A stretch of 35,741 nt of DNA. Origin: an uncultured beta proteobacterium (lineage in GTDB: Bacteria > Pseudomonadota > Gammaproteobacteria > Burkholderiales > Burkholderiaceae_C). The DNA is taken from contig CAIXNB010000142.1 in NCBI GenBank assembly GCA_903920695.1, forward strand, positions 1-35,741, written 5' to 3'. The notes under the pieces were generated by a model. The model was not told where the DNA came from. It saw only the letters and a list, made by a program, of their open reading frames with translations, and searched no databases. This document shows positions 1 through 8,373 of this stretch, piece after piece (position 1 is the first letter of the stretch; each line of letters starts with the position of its first letter). Both the position numbers and the translations under genes were made by a program.

Positions 1-789
1 CTGGGTGTTGATCAGCATAGACAGATTAGCTACGCCAACGCCCAGCAGAGCCGGACCCATCAGCTTGAGGATGGCCTGGGTACCGGCATCCCTCCAGGCG
101 GCACGCAGCGCGCCGATGCGCCAACCTATGGTCGGTGCCAGTCCGAGTCGGCGCAGGGCCAGCACCTGGACGCCAAGCTGCAATATGCCACCAATCATGA
201 CCCCGCCGGCCAGGGCGTAAACAGGCTCCAGACCGTGAGTCTTAAACCAGGGCGCGCCAAGCCAGGCGGCGCCAATCATGCACAGATTGAGCAGCACGGG
301 TGTTGCCGCCGGAACGGCAAAACGCTTCCAGGTGTTGAGCACACCAGCGGCCAGCGCTACCAGCGACATGAAGGCGATGTAGGGAAACATCCAGCGCGTC
401 ATGACAACGGCCATGTCAAAACCACGCGGATTCTGCTGCAAACCACTGGCCATGACCCACACCAGCGCCGGCCCCGCCGCCACGCCAATGACACTCAGCA
501 GCAGCAATGCCCAGACCAGCACGGTGGCAACGCGATCAATCAAGGCACGGGTTGCATCCTCACCGTCGCGGGTGCGGGTAGCGGCCAGCACCGGAACAAA
601 GGCCTGGCTAAAGGCCCCTTCGGCGAAGAAACGACGAAACAGATTGGGAATGCGAAACGCGACGTTAAAGGCGTCGGTCAAGGCGCTGGCGCCGAAAGTC
701 GAGGCAATCAGGAGTTCACGCGCCATCCCGGTGATGCGCGAGAGCAGCGTCAGCAGGGATACAACAGAGGCGGATTTGAGGAGACTCAC
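1..789 (-). CDS. murJ: MurJ lipid II flippase, N-terminal part (cut by window edge)
   Basis: This is the first 263 codons of a MurJ/MviN-family membrane protein, which flips lipid II across the inner membrane for peptidoglycan synthesis. The frame stays open to base 1, so the C-terminal half lies outside the window. The start is a GTG at 789 giving MSLLKSASVVSLLTLLSR, which fits the usual start of the family, followed by the conserved stretches ARELLIASTFG and FRIPNLFRRFFAEGAFSQAF. Several hydrophobic membrane segments follow. There is no clear Shine-Dalgarno sequence before the GTG. It is divergent from rpsT, an arrangement common in betaproteobacteria. The identification rests on conserved motifs and is secure; the start is likely but not certain. 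Confidence 0.93.
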   Translation of the reverse strand, partial: MSLLKSASVVSLLTLLSRITGMARELLIASTFGASALTDAFNVAFRIPNLFRRFFAEGAFSQAFVPVLAATRTRDGEDATRALIDRVATVLVWALLLLSVIGVAAGPALVWVMASGLQQNPRGFDMAVVMTRWMFPYIAFMSLVALAAGVLNTWKRFAVPAATPVLLNLCMIGAAWLGAPWFKTHGLEPVYALAGGVMIGGILQLGVQVLALRRLGLAPTIGWRIGALRAAWRDAGTQAILKLMGPALLGVGVANLSMLINTQ

Positions 790-851
790 GGCCGGAAGTG
801 TAGCCGCGTCCTGCCTTTGGAGCGGGCGCGCCCGGTCAGCCGGGCCATAGC

Positions 852-860
852 TGGTAGAAT
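852..860 (+). promoter_or_regulatory. Candidate extended -10 promoter of rpsT
   Basis: TGGTAGAAT is an extended -10 element (TG, one base, then TAGAAT at 855-860), 45 bases before the rpsT start codon. I see no good -35 at the matching distance, which is tolerated for extended -10 promoters. This is a pattern match only. Confidence 0.4.
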
Positions 861-905
861 TGCCGGCTTTGCTGACAACATCCACAGACTCAAGGAACAC
901 AATTT

Positions 906-1208
906 ATGGCATCTGGAAAACCCAAGAAAAAAAACCCGCGCCTGGCGTCGGGCCGCAAGCGCGTCCGTCAGGACGTCAAAATCAACGCCGCCAACACCTC
1001 GCTGCGTTCCAAGTACCGCACGGCGGTGAAGAACGTGGAAAAGGCTGTTCTCGCTGGCGACAAAGCCAAAGCAACCGAATTGTTTGGCAAGATGCAAGCC
1101 GTGGTTGACACCGTGGCCGACAAGGGCATCTTCCACAAGAACAAGGCCGCTCGTGACAAGAGCCGCCTGTCGACCAAGGTGAAAGCCCTGGTCGCCAAAG
1201 CCGCCTGA
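906..1208 (+). CDS. rpsT: 30S ribosomal protein S20
   Basis: Small basic protein of 100 residues, S20 of the small ribosomal subunit, which binds 16S rRNA early in assembly. The N-terminus [19 protein letters not shown] is followed by the family core [19 protein letters not shown] and the helix-rich C-terminus with [16 protein letters not shown] Shine-Dalgarno AAGGA at 892-896 lies 9 bases before the ATG. It is transcribed alone: murJ is divergent upstream and two terminators follow. It is somewhat longer than the E. coli protein (87 residues) but usual for betaproteobacteria. S20 can repress its own translation in E. coli; nothing here shows or excludes that. Confidence 0.97.
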   Translation: MASGKPKKKNPRLASGRKRVRQDVKINAANTSLRSKYRTAVKNVEKAVLAGDKAKATELFGKMQAVVDTVADKGIFHKNKAARDKSRLSTKVKALVAKAA

Positions 1209-1224
1209 TTTCAGGAAAATCGCA

Positions 1225-1254
1225 CGGATCAAATTTCTCAGGAAGATTGATCCG
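1225..1254 (+). repeat. Inverted repeat in the rpsT 3' region
   Basis: CGGATCAA at 1225-1232 is matched perfectly by TTGATCCG at 1247-1254 with a 14-base spacer. It lies 16 bases after the rpsT stop and has no T-tract, so it is not itself a terminator. It may be an mRNA 3'-end structure or a protein-binding palindrome. Confidence 0.5.
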
Positions 1255-1294
1255 CCGTTTGTAACGGGTGCGCTGTCAGCAAAAAATGCAAGAG

Positions 1295-1318
1295 AGCCGT
1301 CGCAAGACGGCTTTTTTG
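1295..1318 (+). terminator. Rho-independent terminator of rpsT
   Basis: AGCCGTC and GACGGCT form a stem closed by a GCAA tetraloop (1302-1305), followed by a run of T. This is a textbook intrinsic terminator 87 bases after rpsT. Confidence 0.9.
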
Positions 1319-1342
1319 TTGGCCTAAAATCTCGCTTCAACG

Positions 1343-1371
1343 GCCCGCCATTGAACGGGCTGTTTTATTTT
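1343..1371 (+). terminator. Second, backup terminator after rpsT
   Basis: GCCCG (1343-1347) pairs with CGGGC (1356-1360) over an 8-base loop, followed by TGTTTTATTTT. It is weaker than the terminator just upstream and in tandem with it, so read-through from rpsT into argD is probably well blocked. Confidence 0.6.
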
Positions 1372-1380
1372 GAGCCTTTG

Positions 1381-1422
1381 TGGGACAGACCGCAGCTACG
1401 CATGGCGAGCAGATCTGTCCCC
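1381..1422 (+). repeat. GGGACAGA hairpin repeat, copy A (before argD)
   Basis: GGGACAGA at 1382-1389 is complementary to TCTGTCCC at 1414-1421, with CCGCAG directly after the left arm. The same unit occurs three more times at 30216-30370. Copy A ends 21 bases before the argD start codon. It resembles a REP-like dispersed hairpin; a role as an mRNA leader structure is possible but untested. Confidence 0.75.
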
Positions 1423-1442
1423 AACTGATTACCAGGAATGCC

Positions 1443-2657
1443 ATGAACGCCCCTTTCATCGAAGCCGCTTCGCCCCACGTCATGAACACCTATGGCCGCC
1501 TGCCAATCGCCTTGTCGCACGGCCAGGGTTGCCGCGTCTGGGATGTCAACGGCAAGTCCTATCTGGACGCCCTGGGCGGCATCGCCGTCAACACGCTGGG
1601 CCACAACCACGCGAAACTGGTGCCGGCCCTGCAGGACCAGATCAGCAAGCTGATCCACACCTCCAACTACTACCATGTGCCGAACCAGGAGGTGCTGGCG
1701 AAGAAACTGGTTGAGCTCTCGGGCATGACCAACGTCTTTTTCTGCTCGACCGGCCTCGAAGCCAACGAAGGCGCGCTGAAACTGGCGCGCAAGTTCGGCC
1801 ACGACAAGGGCATTGAACGCCCTGAAGTCGTGGTTTACGAGAAGGCTTTTCATGGCCGCTCCATCGCCACCTTGAGCGCCACCGGCAACCCCAAGATCCA
1901 GGCCGGTTTCGGCCCCCTGGTCGAAGGCTTCATCCGGGTGCCGATCAACAACATCGAGAGCCTGAAGCAGGCCACCGAGGGCAATCCGAATGTGGTCGCG
2001 GTGTTCTTCGAGGCGATACAGGGCGAAGGCGGCATCAACGCGATGCAGCCGGACTACCTGCGCGCCGTGCGCCAGCTCTGCAACGAGCGTGACTGGCTGA
2101 TGATGATCGACGAAGTGCAATGCGGCATGGGCCGCACCGGCAAATGGTTTGCCCACCAATGGGCCGGCATCGTGCCCGATGTGATGCCGCTGGCCAAGGG
2201 GCTGGGCTCGGGCGTGCCGGTAGGCGCCATCGTCGCCGGGCCGAAGGCCGCCAACATCTTTCAACCCGGCAACCACGGCACGACCTTTGGCGGCAACCCG
2301 TTGGCGATGCGTGCCGGCGTCGAGACCATCCGCATCATGGAGGAAGACGGCCTGCTGGCGAATGCGGCCAAGGTTGGCGCGCACCTGGCGCAGTCTCTGG
2401 CTCAGGCCCTGAAAGCCGAACTGGCAACGGGTGCGGTCAAGGAGATCCGCGGTCAGGGCTTGATGCTGGGCGTCGATCTCGCCAAACCCTGCGCCGCCCT
2501 GGTTGGACGCTGTGCCGAAAACGGCCTCCTGATCAGCGTCACAGCCGACAGCGTGATCCGTCTGGTGCCGCCGCTGATCATGAGCACAGCCGAGGCCGAC
2601 GAAGTCGTCAGCATCCTGTGCCCGCTGATCAAGCAGTTGTTGTCCGAGTCCAACTGA
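1443..2657 (+). CDS. argD: Acetylornithine aminotransferase
   Basis: PLP-dependent class III aminotransferase of 404 residues. It converts N-acetylglutamate 5-semialdehyde to N-acetylornithine in arginine synthesis and often also serves lysine synthesis. Family signs are the ALGGIAVNTLGHNH stretch near the N-terminus, the GLEANEGALKLAR cofactor-binding segment, the MMIDEVQCGMGRTGKW motif, and the Schiff-base lysine K252 in PLAKGLGSGVP. The ATG at 1443 is chosen because it has AGGAA at 1434-1438 and starts the family homology; an in-frame ATG at 1380 would only add unrelated residues encoded by the hairpin repeat. argF follows after 17 bases, so the two probably form an operon. Confidence 0.93.
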   Translation: MNAPFIEAASPHVMNTYGRLPIALSHGQGCRVWDVNGKSYLDALGGIAVNTLGHNHAKLVPALQDQISKLIHTSNYYHVPNQEVLAKKLVELSGMTNVFFCSTGLEANEGALKLARKFGHDKGIERPEVVVYEKAFHGRSIATLSATGNPKIQAGFGPLVEGFIRVPINNIESLKQATEGNPNVVAVFFEAIQGEGGINAMQPDYLRAVRQLCNERDWLMMIDEVQCGMGRTGKWFAHQWAGIVPDVMPLAKGLGSGVPVGAIVAGPKAANIFQPGNHGTTFGGNPLAMRAGVETIRIMEEDGLLANAAKVGAHLAQSLAQALKAELATGAVKEIRGQGLMLGVDLAKPCAALVGRCAENGLLISVTADSVIRLVPPLIMSTAEADEVVSILCPLIKQLLSESN

Positions 2658-2674
2658 GCCTCACAGCAAATACC

Positions 2675-3583
2675 ATGAAGCATTACCTGCAATTCAGCGA
2701 CCTCAGCGCCAGCGACTACGTCTACCTGTTCGAGCGCGCTGCCCTGATCAAGAAGAAGTTCAAGGCCTACGAGAAGCACCAACCACTGGTGGACCGCACG
2801 CTGGCCATGATCTTTGAGAAGGCCTCAACGCGCACCCGCGTCAGCTTCGAAGCCGGCATGTACCAGATGGGCGGCAGCGTCGTGCACCTGACCACCGGCG
2901 ACAGCCAACTGGGACGCTCCGAGCCGATCGACGACAGTGCCAAAGTCATCAGCCGCATGGTTGACCTGGTGATGATCCGCACTTTCGAGCAGACCAAGAT
3001 CGAGCGTTTTGCCGAGCACTCGCGGGTGCCGGTGATCAACGGCCTGACCAATGAGTTCCATCCATGCCAGATCCTGGCCGACATCTTCACCTACATCGAA
3101 CACCGTGGCTCGATCGCCGGCAAGACCGTGGCCTGGGTCGGCGACGGCAACAACATGGCCAATACCTGGCTGCAGGCCAGCGAGATCCTGGGCTTCAAAG
3201 TCCACGTCAGCACGCCAAGCGGTTACGAGGTGGACCAATCCATCGCCGGTCTGCGCTCGACTGAGAGCTACCAGGTATTCAACGACCCGATGCAGGCCTG
3301 TGCCGGTGCCGATCTGGTGACCACCGATGTCTGGACCAGCATGGGCTATGAAGCCGAAAACGAAAAGCGCAAGCTCGCGTTCAACAACTGGTGCGTCGAC
3401 GCCGAGATGATGAGCGTGGCCAAGCGCGACGCCTTGTTCATGCACTGCCTGCCAGCGCATCGCGGCGAGGAAGTCCAGGCCGACGTCATCGACGGCCCGC
3501 AATCGGTGGTCTGGGACGAAGCCGAAAACCGCCTGCACGCGCAAAAGGCGCTGATGGAGTTCTTGCTATTGGGAAGGCTCTAA
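2675..3583 (+). CDS. argF: Ornithine carbamoyltransferase
   Basis: 302-residue enzyme that makes citrulline from ornithine and carbamoyl phosphate in the cytoplasm (arginine synthesis). The carbamoyl-phosphate motif STRTR is at residues 51-55, the HPCQ motif follows the sequence NGLTNEF, and the ornithine-side HCLPAHRG motif starts at residue 257. WVGDGNNMANTW is also typical. Length matches the family. It lies 17 bases behind argD and is probably co-transcribed. Its stop codon overlaps by 4 bases with the end of the convergent phosphoesterase pseudogene, and no terminator is visible between them. Confidence 0.96.
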   Translation: MKHYLQFSDLSASDYVYLFERAALIKKKFKAYEKHQPLVDRTLAMIFEKASTRTRVSFEAGMYQMGGSVVHLTTGDSQLGRSEPIDDSAKVISRMVDLVMIRTFEQTKIERFAEHSRVPVINGLTNEFHPCQILADIFTYIEHRGSIAGKTVAWVGDGNNMANTWLQASEILGFKVHVSTPSGYEVDQSIAGLRSTESYQVFNDPMQACAGADLVTTDVWTSMGYEAENEKRKLAFNNWCVDAEMMSVAKRDALFMHCLPAHRGEEVQADVIDGPQSVVWDEAENRLHAQKALMEFLLLGRL

Positions 3584-5115
3584 GGCAACAGCGCCGGCGT
3601 CAGATCACCCATTTTGGCGCGCACACCGGGCAGCGGCGGCAGGTCGAAGCGTTTGCTGATGAACTTGAGAATCGACGTCGTGTCGTAAGGCGTCGAGTCA
3701 ATGAAGCCGCGCTTCACCTGCGGCCCGATCAGCAGCGCCGGGATGCGCGAACCCGGTCCCCAGCGGTCGCCCCAGCCCACGCCCTGCGGCGGCGGCACAT
3801 GATCCCAATAGCCGCCGTTCTCATCGTAAGTCACGACCACCAGCATGTTATTCCATTGCGCGCTGGCACGCAGCTTTTCCAGCAGACCCGCCATGTGAGC
3901 ATCGCCTGACATGATCTCAGTGGAGGACGGATGCTGGCTGTCACGCCCGGCCGGCTTGTAGAAGGACACAGCGGGCAGTTTCCCGGCCGCAATATCAGCC
4001 ACAAAATCATCGCCATCTTTCAGGTGCAAGGCGCGCTCCGGCGTGCCCGGCGCAAAGCGGGCAAAGTAGTTGAAGGGCTGATGATGCGGCTGGAAATTGG
4101 GTGAGCCATCGGCGCGCTGGTAAATAACTTTTCGTTTGGCGTCTGTTGCTTGCATGCCGTCGGCCAGCGCCGCGTTCCAGCCGCCGGCATACCAGGCCCA
4201 TGACACGCCTTTGGCTGACAACGTATCGCCGATGGTCGTTGCCGTTTGCGGCGGTATCGGTTCGCCGGTATCCAGCAAAGCCGTGCGAAAACCCTTGGGG
4301 TTGGCGTGCGTCCGTGGCCCGTCTGCCGCTGGCGGGATGCCGCTGGGCTGATACGGCGGCTGCGTCGTGTTGACTGACCAGCCATCGGGCGTAACGCTGC
4401 GGCCCAGACCGTTGCTCACGACCTGCACGGCACCCACGCTGGCGGACGGTGAGCCATCGCGTTTGACCAGTTTGCCATTGACGTCGAGCCGCACGCGCAT
4501 GCTGGCTGGGGCCTCGGCATGGCGCGGTGTGCAGGCGCAGATCAGCCACTGGTGGTTCAGGTAGGAGCCACCAAACGCAGCCTGAAAGAAGTTGTCGGCC
4601 AGCGTGTATTCGCGCGCCCACTGCCAGAGCTTGAACCCACTACCGTCGTAGTAGCCCAGCGTCCAGCCACCCACTGCCGACATGGCGGCAAAGTAGTTGT
4701 TGGCGCCGCCGTTGATCTATTCCTGGTGAAAGAAGAAGTCATGGGTCGGGCTCGGCACCATACTCATTGGTGAACGGTTCACCGGTGCCGAGTCAATACG
4801 AAACGGCGCATTGGGCAAGCGCGGATAAGCGGAGTCTGGTTTGCCGTCGCGCCCGAACACCAGCAGTTCGGGCAGCGGCCTACCGTCGTGGTCCAGTTGC
4901 GTGCGTTGCTCTGGCGTCGCGAGGGCGATGCCGTTGGCGCCGGGGAACAGACCATACAAATTATCGAAGCTGTGGTTCTCGGCGTAAATCACGACCACAT
5001 GCTCAATGCCTTGCAAGGTCGCCGCCGCGCTTGCGCTGCTCGCGCCAAGCACTGTCAGCCAAACCGCGCCAACGCCAAAGCGGCGCAAAGACCGGGTAAG
5101 CCAAGAATTCATCAT
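3580..5115 (-). pseudogene. Exported phosphoesterase (acid phosphatase/phospholipase C family), interrupted by an in-frame TAG
   Basis: One reading frame of 512 codons runs from the ATG at 5115 to the stop at 3580, broken only by a TAG at 4719-4717 (codon 133). The N-terminus has a signal peptide (RRFGVGAVWLTVLGASSASA) and then GIEHVVVIYAENHSFDNLYG, the metal-binding start of the PF04185 phosphoesterase family (AcpA-type acid phosphatases and phospholipases C). After the stop the same frame continues with INGGANNYFAAMS, the GSYLNHQWLI stretch and VTYDENGGYWDHVPPP. Relatives as I recall them read QEQ-INGG at the break, so a CAG-to-TAG change is the simplest explanation. Alternatives are a sequencing error or read-through. 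As written, the product would be a short fragment without most of the active site. Confidence 0.87.
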
Positions 5116-5212
5116 CTGTCCCTCCCTTAACGCAAGCCTGTTATTCGCGTCATCACCGGGCCTTAATCATCGCGTCGCAGCAACACTTTGGTCATTTCGT
5201 GACTGGAAAGTC

Positions 5213-6394
5213 TCAATCGCTTGGTCCGTTGTACAGCCAGGGCAAGTCCAGCAAACGCTCGCCGAACATTTTCATGGCAAGGTCACGCCCCCAGCGCACG
5301 AGGCCGGTGGCGTGAAAGATCTCGCCATTGCGCAGCGCCCGGGCTTGCACCCGCGCATTGCGTTGCCAGCGGACTCTGGCGTAATTTTGCAGCGCAGCGG
5401 GCAGGTCCGCGCCGGCACCGGCCAGCGCCTGCGCCAGTGCCTGCGCATCCTCGATCGCCATGCCCGCGCCCTGCGCCAGAAAAGGCACCATCGGATGCGC
5501 GGCGTCGCCCAGCAAGGCCACCCGGCCCTGCGCCTGCTCCTGTGCGCCGCGCATCGGCGGACGGATACTCAGGCCCCAGAGCCGCCAGTGCCCGATCACC
5601 TGCACCAGATCCTGCAAGGGGGCGCAGGCCAGCTTCAGGCTGTGGCGCACGGCCCCGGAATTGGCACGGTGATCCCAGGACGCGAGATCACGCTGCAACT
5701 GGCCGTGCACGATCACGACCACATTGAGCCATTCACCACCGCGCACCGGGTACGCAATCACATGAAGGTTTGGCCCGAGCCAGGCCGTCACCTGGGTCGA
5801 CCTCAGATGTTGCGGCAGCATGCGTTGCACGACCATGGCCCGGTAGGCGAGTTTTCCGGTTGCGACCGGCGCGCCATCGCCCAGCAAGCGCTGGCGCACG
5901 CGGCTCCAGCCGCCATCCGCGCCGAGCAAAAAATCAGCCTGCAGTTCACGGCCCGCCGTGGTGTGCACCGTCACACCCGCGTCATCCTGCTCGTAACGAT
6001 CAAATTCGCTGTTGAGCTGCAGTTGCACCCCGGCTTCGCGCTGAACCGCGGCCAGCAGCAGCGCCTGCAGATCCGCCCGATGGATCGTGGCGTAGCGGGC
6101 GCCATAGCGCTGCACGCTGCGCTCACCGAGTCGCAGCACACCGAGCTCGGCGCCGGTGATGGCGCTGCGCACCTGCAGACGGTCCGGAAAGGCGGCGACC
6201 GCGCTCAGCGCATCGCGCAAACCCCAGGCATCGATTAGTTTCACCACATTGGGGCCAAGCTGAACGCCAGCCCCGACCTCGGTAAATTCGCTGGCGCGTT
6301 CCAGCAGTTCAACCGCAACGCCGGCGCGCGCACAGGCCAGCGCTGCCGCCAAGCCACCAATGCCCCCGCCGATCACCACCATTCGTTTGTTCAT
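5213..6394 (-). CDS. FAD-dependent monooxygenase, salicylate hydroxylase-like
   Basis: 393-residue group A flavoprotein monooxygenase (PF01494). These use NAD(P)H and oxygen to hydroxylate mostly aromatic substrates. The dinucleotide-binding GGGIGG is at residues 9-14, the ADG motif at 159-161, and the second FAD motif GDAAHPMVPFLAQGAGMAIED around D297. It looks closest to salicylate or 3-hydroxybenzoate hydroxylases, but the true substrate cannot be read from sequence. It starts 6 bases after the TRAP large-permease stop and is the last gene of the minus-strand SDR-TRAP operon, which suggests that the imported compound is its substrate or leads to it. No clear Shine-Dalgarno is visible. Confidence 0.88.
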   Translation of the reverse strand: MNKRMVVIGGGIGGLAAALACARAGVAVELLERASEFTEVGAGVQLGPNVVKLIDAWGLRDALSAVAAFPDRLQVRSAITGAELGVLRLGERSVQRYGARYATIHRADLQALLLAAVQREAGVQLQLNSEFDRYEQDDAGVTVHTTAGRELQADFLLGADGGWSRVRQRLLGDGAPVATGKLAYRAMVVQRMLPQHLRSTQVTAWLGPNLHVIAYPVRGGEWLNVVVIVHGQLQRDLASWDHRANSGAVRHSLKLACAPLQDLVQVIGHWRLWGLSIRPPMRGAQEQAQGRVALLGDAAHPMVPFLAQGAGMAIEDAQALAQALAGAGADLPAALQNYARVRWQRNARVQARALRNGEIFHATGLVRWGRDLAMKMFGERLLDLPWLYNGPSD

Positions 6395-6400
6395 TGCGGC

Positions 6401-7891
6401 CTATTCTGCCAGCTTCGGGCGACCGGGCGCAGCATCGGCCGGATCAACTTGTTGTGCCATATCACGCATCTGCTGCTCGATGTCCTGGTCTGACATCGGC
6501 AGCGTTTCCGAAAGCGCGGGCGACGTGGCGTCGAGCCGGTGCACCAGCGACGGCTGCAGAAAGACCAGCGCTGTGACAACGCATTGCACGGCGACAAACG
6601 GCAGCAAGGCGCGCAGCAGGGCGGCGATGGCCACCGCGCCGAGGCCAGCCCGGGAACGCGCAATCAGCACCGCGTAACCCATGGGCGGAATCAGAAAGCT
6701 CAGTTGCAGCACCAGCAGCAGCAGGACCGCCGTTTGCTGGGCATCGCCCAGCATGGCGATCAGCGGCGGCGCCACGATCGGAATCACGACGAAAATCATC
6801 TCGAAGGCGTCGAGCACCCAGGCGCACAAAGCCACCGCCAGCAACACCAGCGCTGCCGTCGCGTGCGGCGACCAGTCGGAATTGAGCAACAGCTCGGCAA
6901 TCCAGCGATCCGTGCCCAGCAGCCGGAAGATCAGACTAAAAGTCGTGGCGCCGACCAGCAACGCAAACAGCGCACCGCTCAAGGCCAGCGTGTCCCCCAG
7001 GACCAGGCGCCACTGCGTCCAGCTCAGCGCACGCGAAACCAGAGCGCCCAACACCAGCAACACACAGCCAGTGGCAGCAGCCTCCACCGCGTACAGCTTG
7101 CCGGCAAAAACCGACCCCAGCAGCACGACGATGGTCAGCACCACGAGCAGTGACAACAACGATTGCCGCCCGCTCGGTGGGGCACTCGCCCGTTGCGCCG
7201 GCTCATCTCGTACTGCGCGAGCGCGCCACCAGGCGACAAGCGCCCACAGTACGAGCACGCACAACGCCGGCACCAAGGCAGCATTGAAGACGTCGCGCGT
7301 GTTGATCATGCGCTGACTGCCCAGCACAAAACCCGGCAGGTTGCTGGCCTCGGTGTGGGCGCGCAACATGGCGTCTCCCAGCAAAATCAGAACCAGCGAT
7401 GGTGGCACCACCACCCCAATCGTGGCCGAGACGCTGATCAGCGCCGTCGCCTCGGCCGCCTTGATCCGGCCCAGGCGCGGCACCACCAGACGCGCCAGCA
7501 GTGCTGAACTTGACGCCACCGAACCGTTCATGGGCGCAATCAACGCGCCAACGCCGAGCGCGGCCAGGCTGGCGCCGGCTCCGCTGCAGCTGAACAATCG
7601 CTCGCAACTCGAGAACAAGCGGTCCGCCACCGTCAGGTGCTGCAACAGCACGCCGACAAAAACATAGAGCGGCAAGGCCTGCAGCAGGTCGTACTCGAGC
7701 AGACCGACAATGCGCATCGGCAGCGCGACCAGAATCGACAGGTCGATGCTGCCGGCGGTCAGCCCCATGCCGGCGAAGGCGCTGGCAACACCGATCAACA
7801 AAGCCCATACCGGCAACCCGGTGACCGTGATCAGCAGACCGAGCGCCAGCAGCATCCACAGGCCGCCGCTTGCGCCCACCAAGGTCGTCAT
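6401..7891 (-). CDS. TRAP transporter large permease (DctM-like)
   Basis: 496-residue, very hydrophobic protein, the transport subunit of a tripartite ATP-independent periplasmic (TRAP) importer, normally driven by a sodium gradient. Features include GVGALIAPMNGSVASSSALL, TALISVSATIGVVVPPSLVL and VLDAFEMIFVVIPIVAPPL, matching the DctM family, plus about a dozen membrane segments. It is longer than the usual 425-440 residues because of a central hydrophilic loop (ARAVRDEPAQRASAPPSGRQ) and a charged C-terminal tail of about 45 residues. The ATG at 7891 is chosen because it overlaps the small-permease stop as ATGA. No DctP-type binding protein lies nearby. Confidence 0.87.
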   Translation of the reverse strand: MTTLVGASGGLWMLLALGLLITVTGLPVWALLIGVASAFAGMGLTAGSIDLSILVALPMRIVGLLEYDLLQALPLYVFVGVLLQHLTVADRLFSSCERLFSCSGAGASLAALGVGALIAPMNGSVASSSALLARLVVPRLGRIKAAEATALISVSATIGVVVPPSLVLILLGDAMLRAHTEASNLPGFVLGSQRMINTRDVFNAALVPALCVLVLWALVAWWRARAVRDEPAQRASAPPSGRQSLLSLLVVLTIVVLLGSVFAGKLYAVEAAATGCVLLVLGALVSRALSWTQWRLVLGDTLALSGALFALLVGATTFSLIFRLLGTDRWIAELLLNSDWSPHATAALVLLAVALCAWVLDAFEMIFVVIPIVAPPLIAMLGDAQQTAVLLLLVLQLSFLIPPMGYAVLIARSRAGLGAVAIAALLRALLPFVAVQCVVTALVFLQPSLVHRLDATSPALSETLPMSDQDIEQQMRDMAQQVDPADAAPGRPKLAE

Positions 7892-8373
7892 GGCGCGCGG
7901 CGCGTGGCGCGCCAAGCCTGCACGGCGTCGATCAGAACCAGCGCCAGCAGCAGACCGAGCGCCAGCTTGATCAGGAAATAGCCCGGCGTCAGCGTCTCGC
8001 CGAAGCGATCAAGATGGCGCACCGATGCGGCGATCAGCGGCGCGGCGGCCCAGATCATGAACAGCGTCCACGGCCCCAGGCACAGCAGCATCAGGCCGGC
8101 ACGCCAAAGCCTGCTGCGTCGGCTTGCTGCAGGCTGCTTGCGCGGTGCCGCCAGATGGGTGTTGGCGCGTGAAGCCGCCGTGATGCCGACGGCAACGTAG
8201 AACGCAAACAGGATCTGCGCCGCATCATTGGCAAGCAGCGAGCCCGCCTGCACCCAATCGCGCAGCGGCCACTGTGCGAACAGCAACAAGGCCAGCGGCA
8301 ACACCAGCAAGCTGGCCAGCAGCATCACTGTCTGCATCGGACGGACGCGATGCGGCGACGGCGCAACGCTCAC
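7888..8373 (-). CDS. TRAP transporter small permease (DctQ-like)
   Basis: 161-residue protein with four predicted membrane helices, the usual layout of the DctQ small subunit, which pairs with the large permease. Sequence conservation in DctQ proteins is low, so the call relies on length, topology and position directly before dctM. I choose the GTG at 8373: it overlaps the upstream SDR stop as GTGA and has GAGG about 6 bases before it. An ATG at 8337 is the alternative. Coupled translation with both neighbours is likely. Confidence 0.78.
   Translation of the reverse strand: MSVAPSPHRVRPMQTVMLLASLLVLPLALLLFAQWPLRDWVQAGSLLANDAAQILFAFYVAVGITAASRANTHLAAPRKQPAASRRSRLWRAGLMLLCLGPWTLFMIWAAAPLIAASVRHLDRFGETLTPGYFLIKLALGLLLALVLIDAVQAWRATRRAP

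Noticed and set aside
1365..2384. Open frame of 339 codons antisense to argD
   Set aside because: It is rich in His, Ala and Gly, as shadows of GC-rich genes are, with no family pattern.
5006..6238. Open frame of 410 codons on the plus strand
   Set aside because: It runs antisense to the phosphoesterase and the FAD monooxygenase, whose motifs are intact, and its translation is low-complexity.
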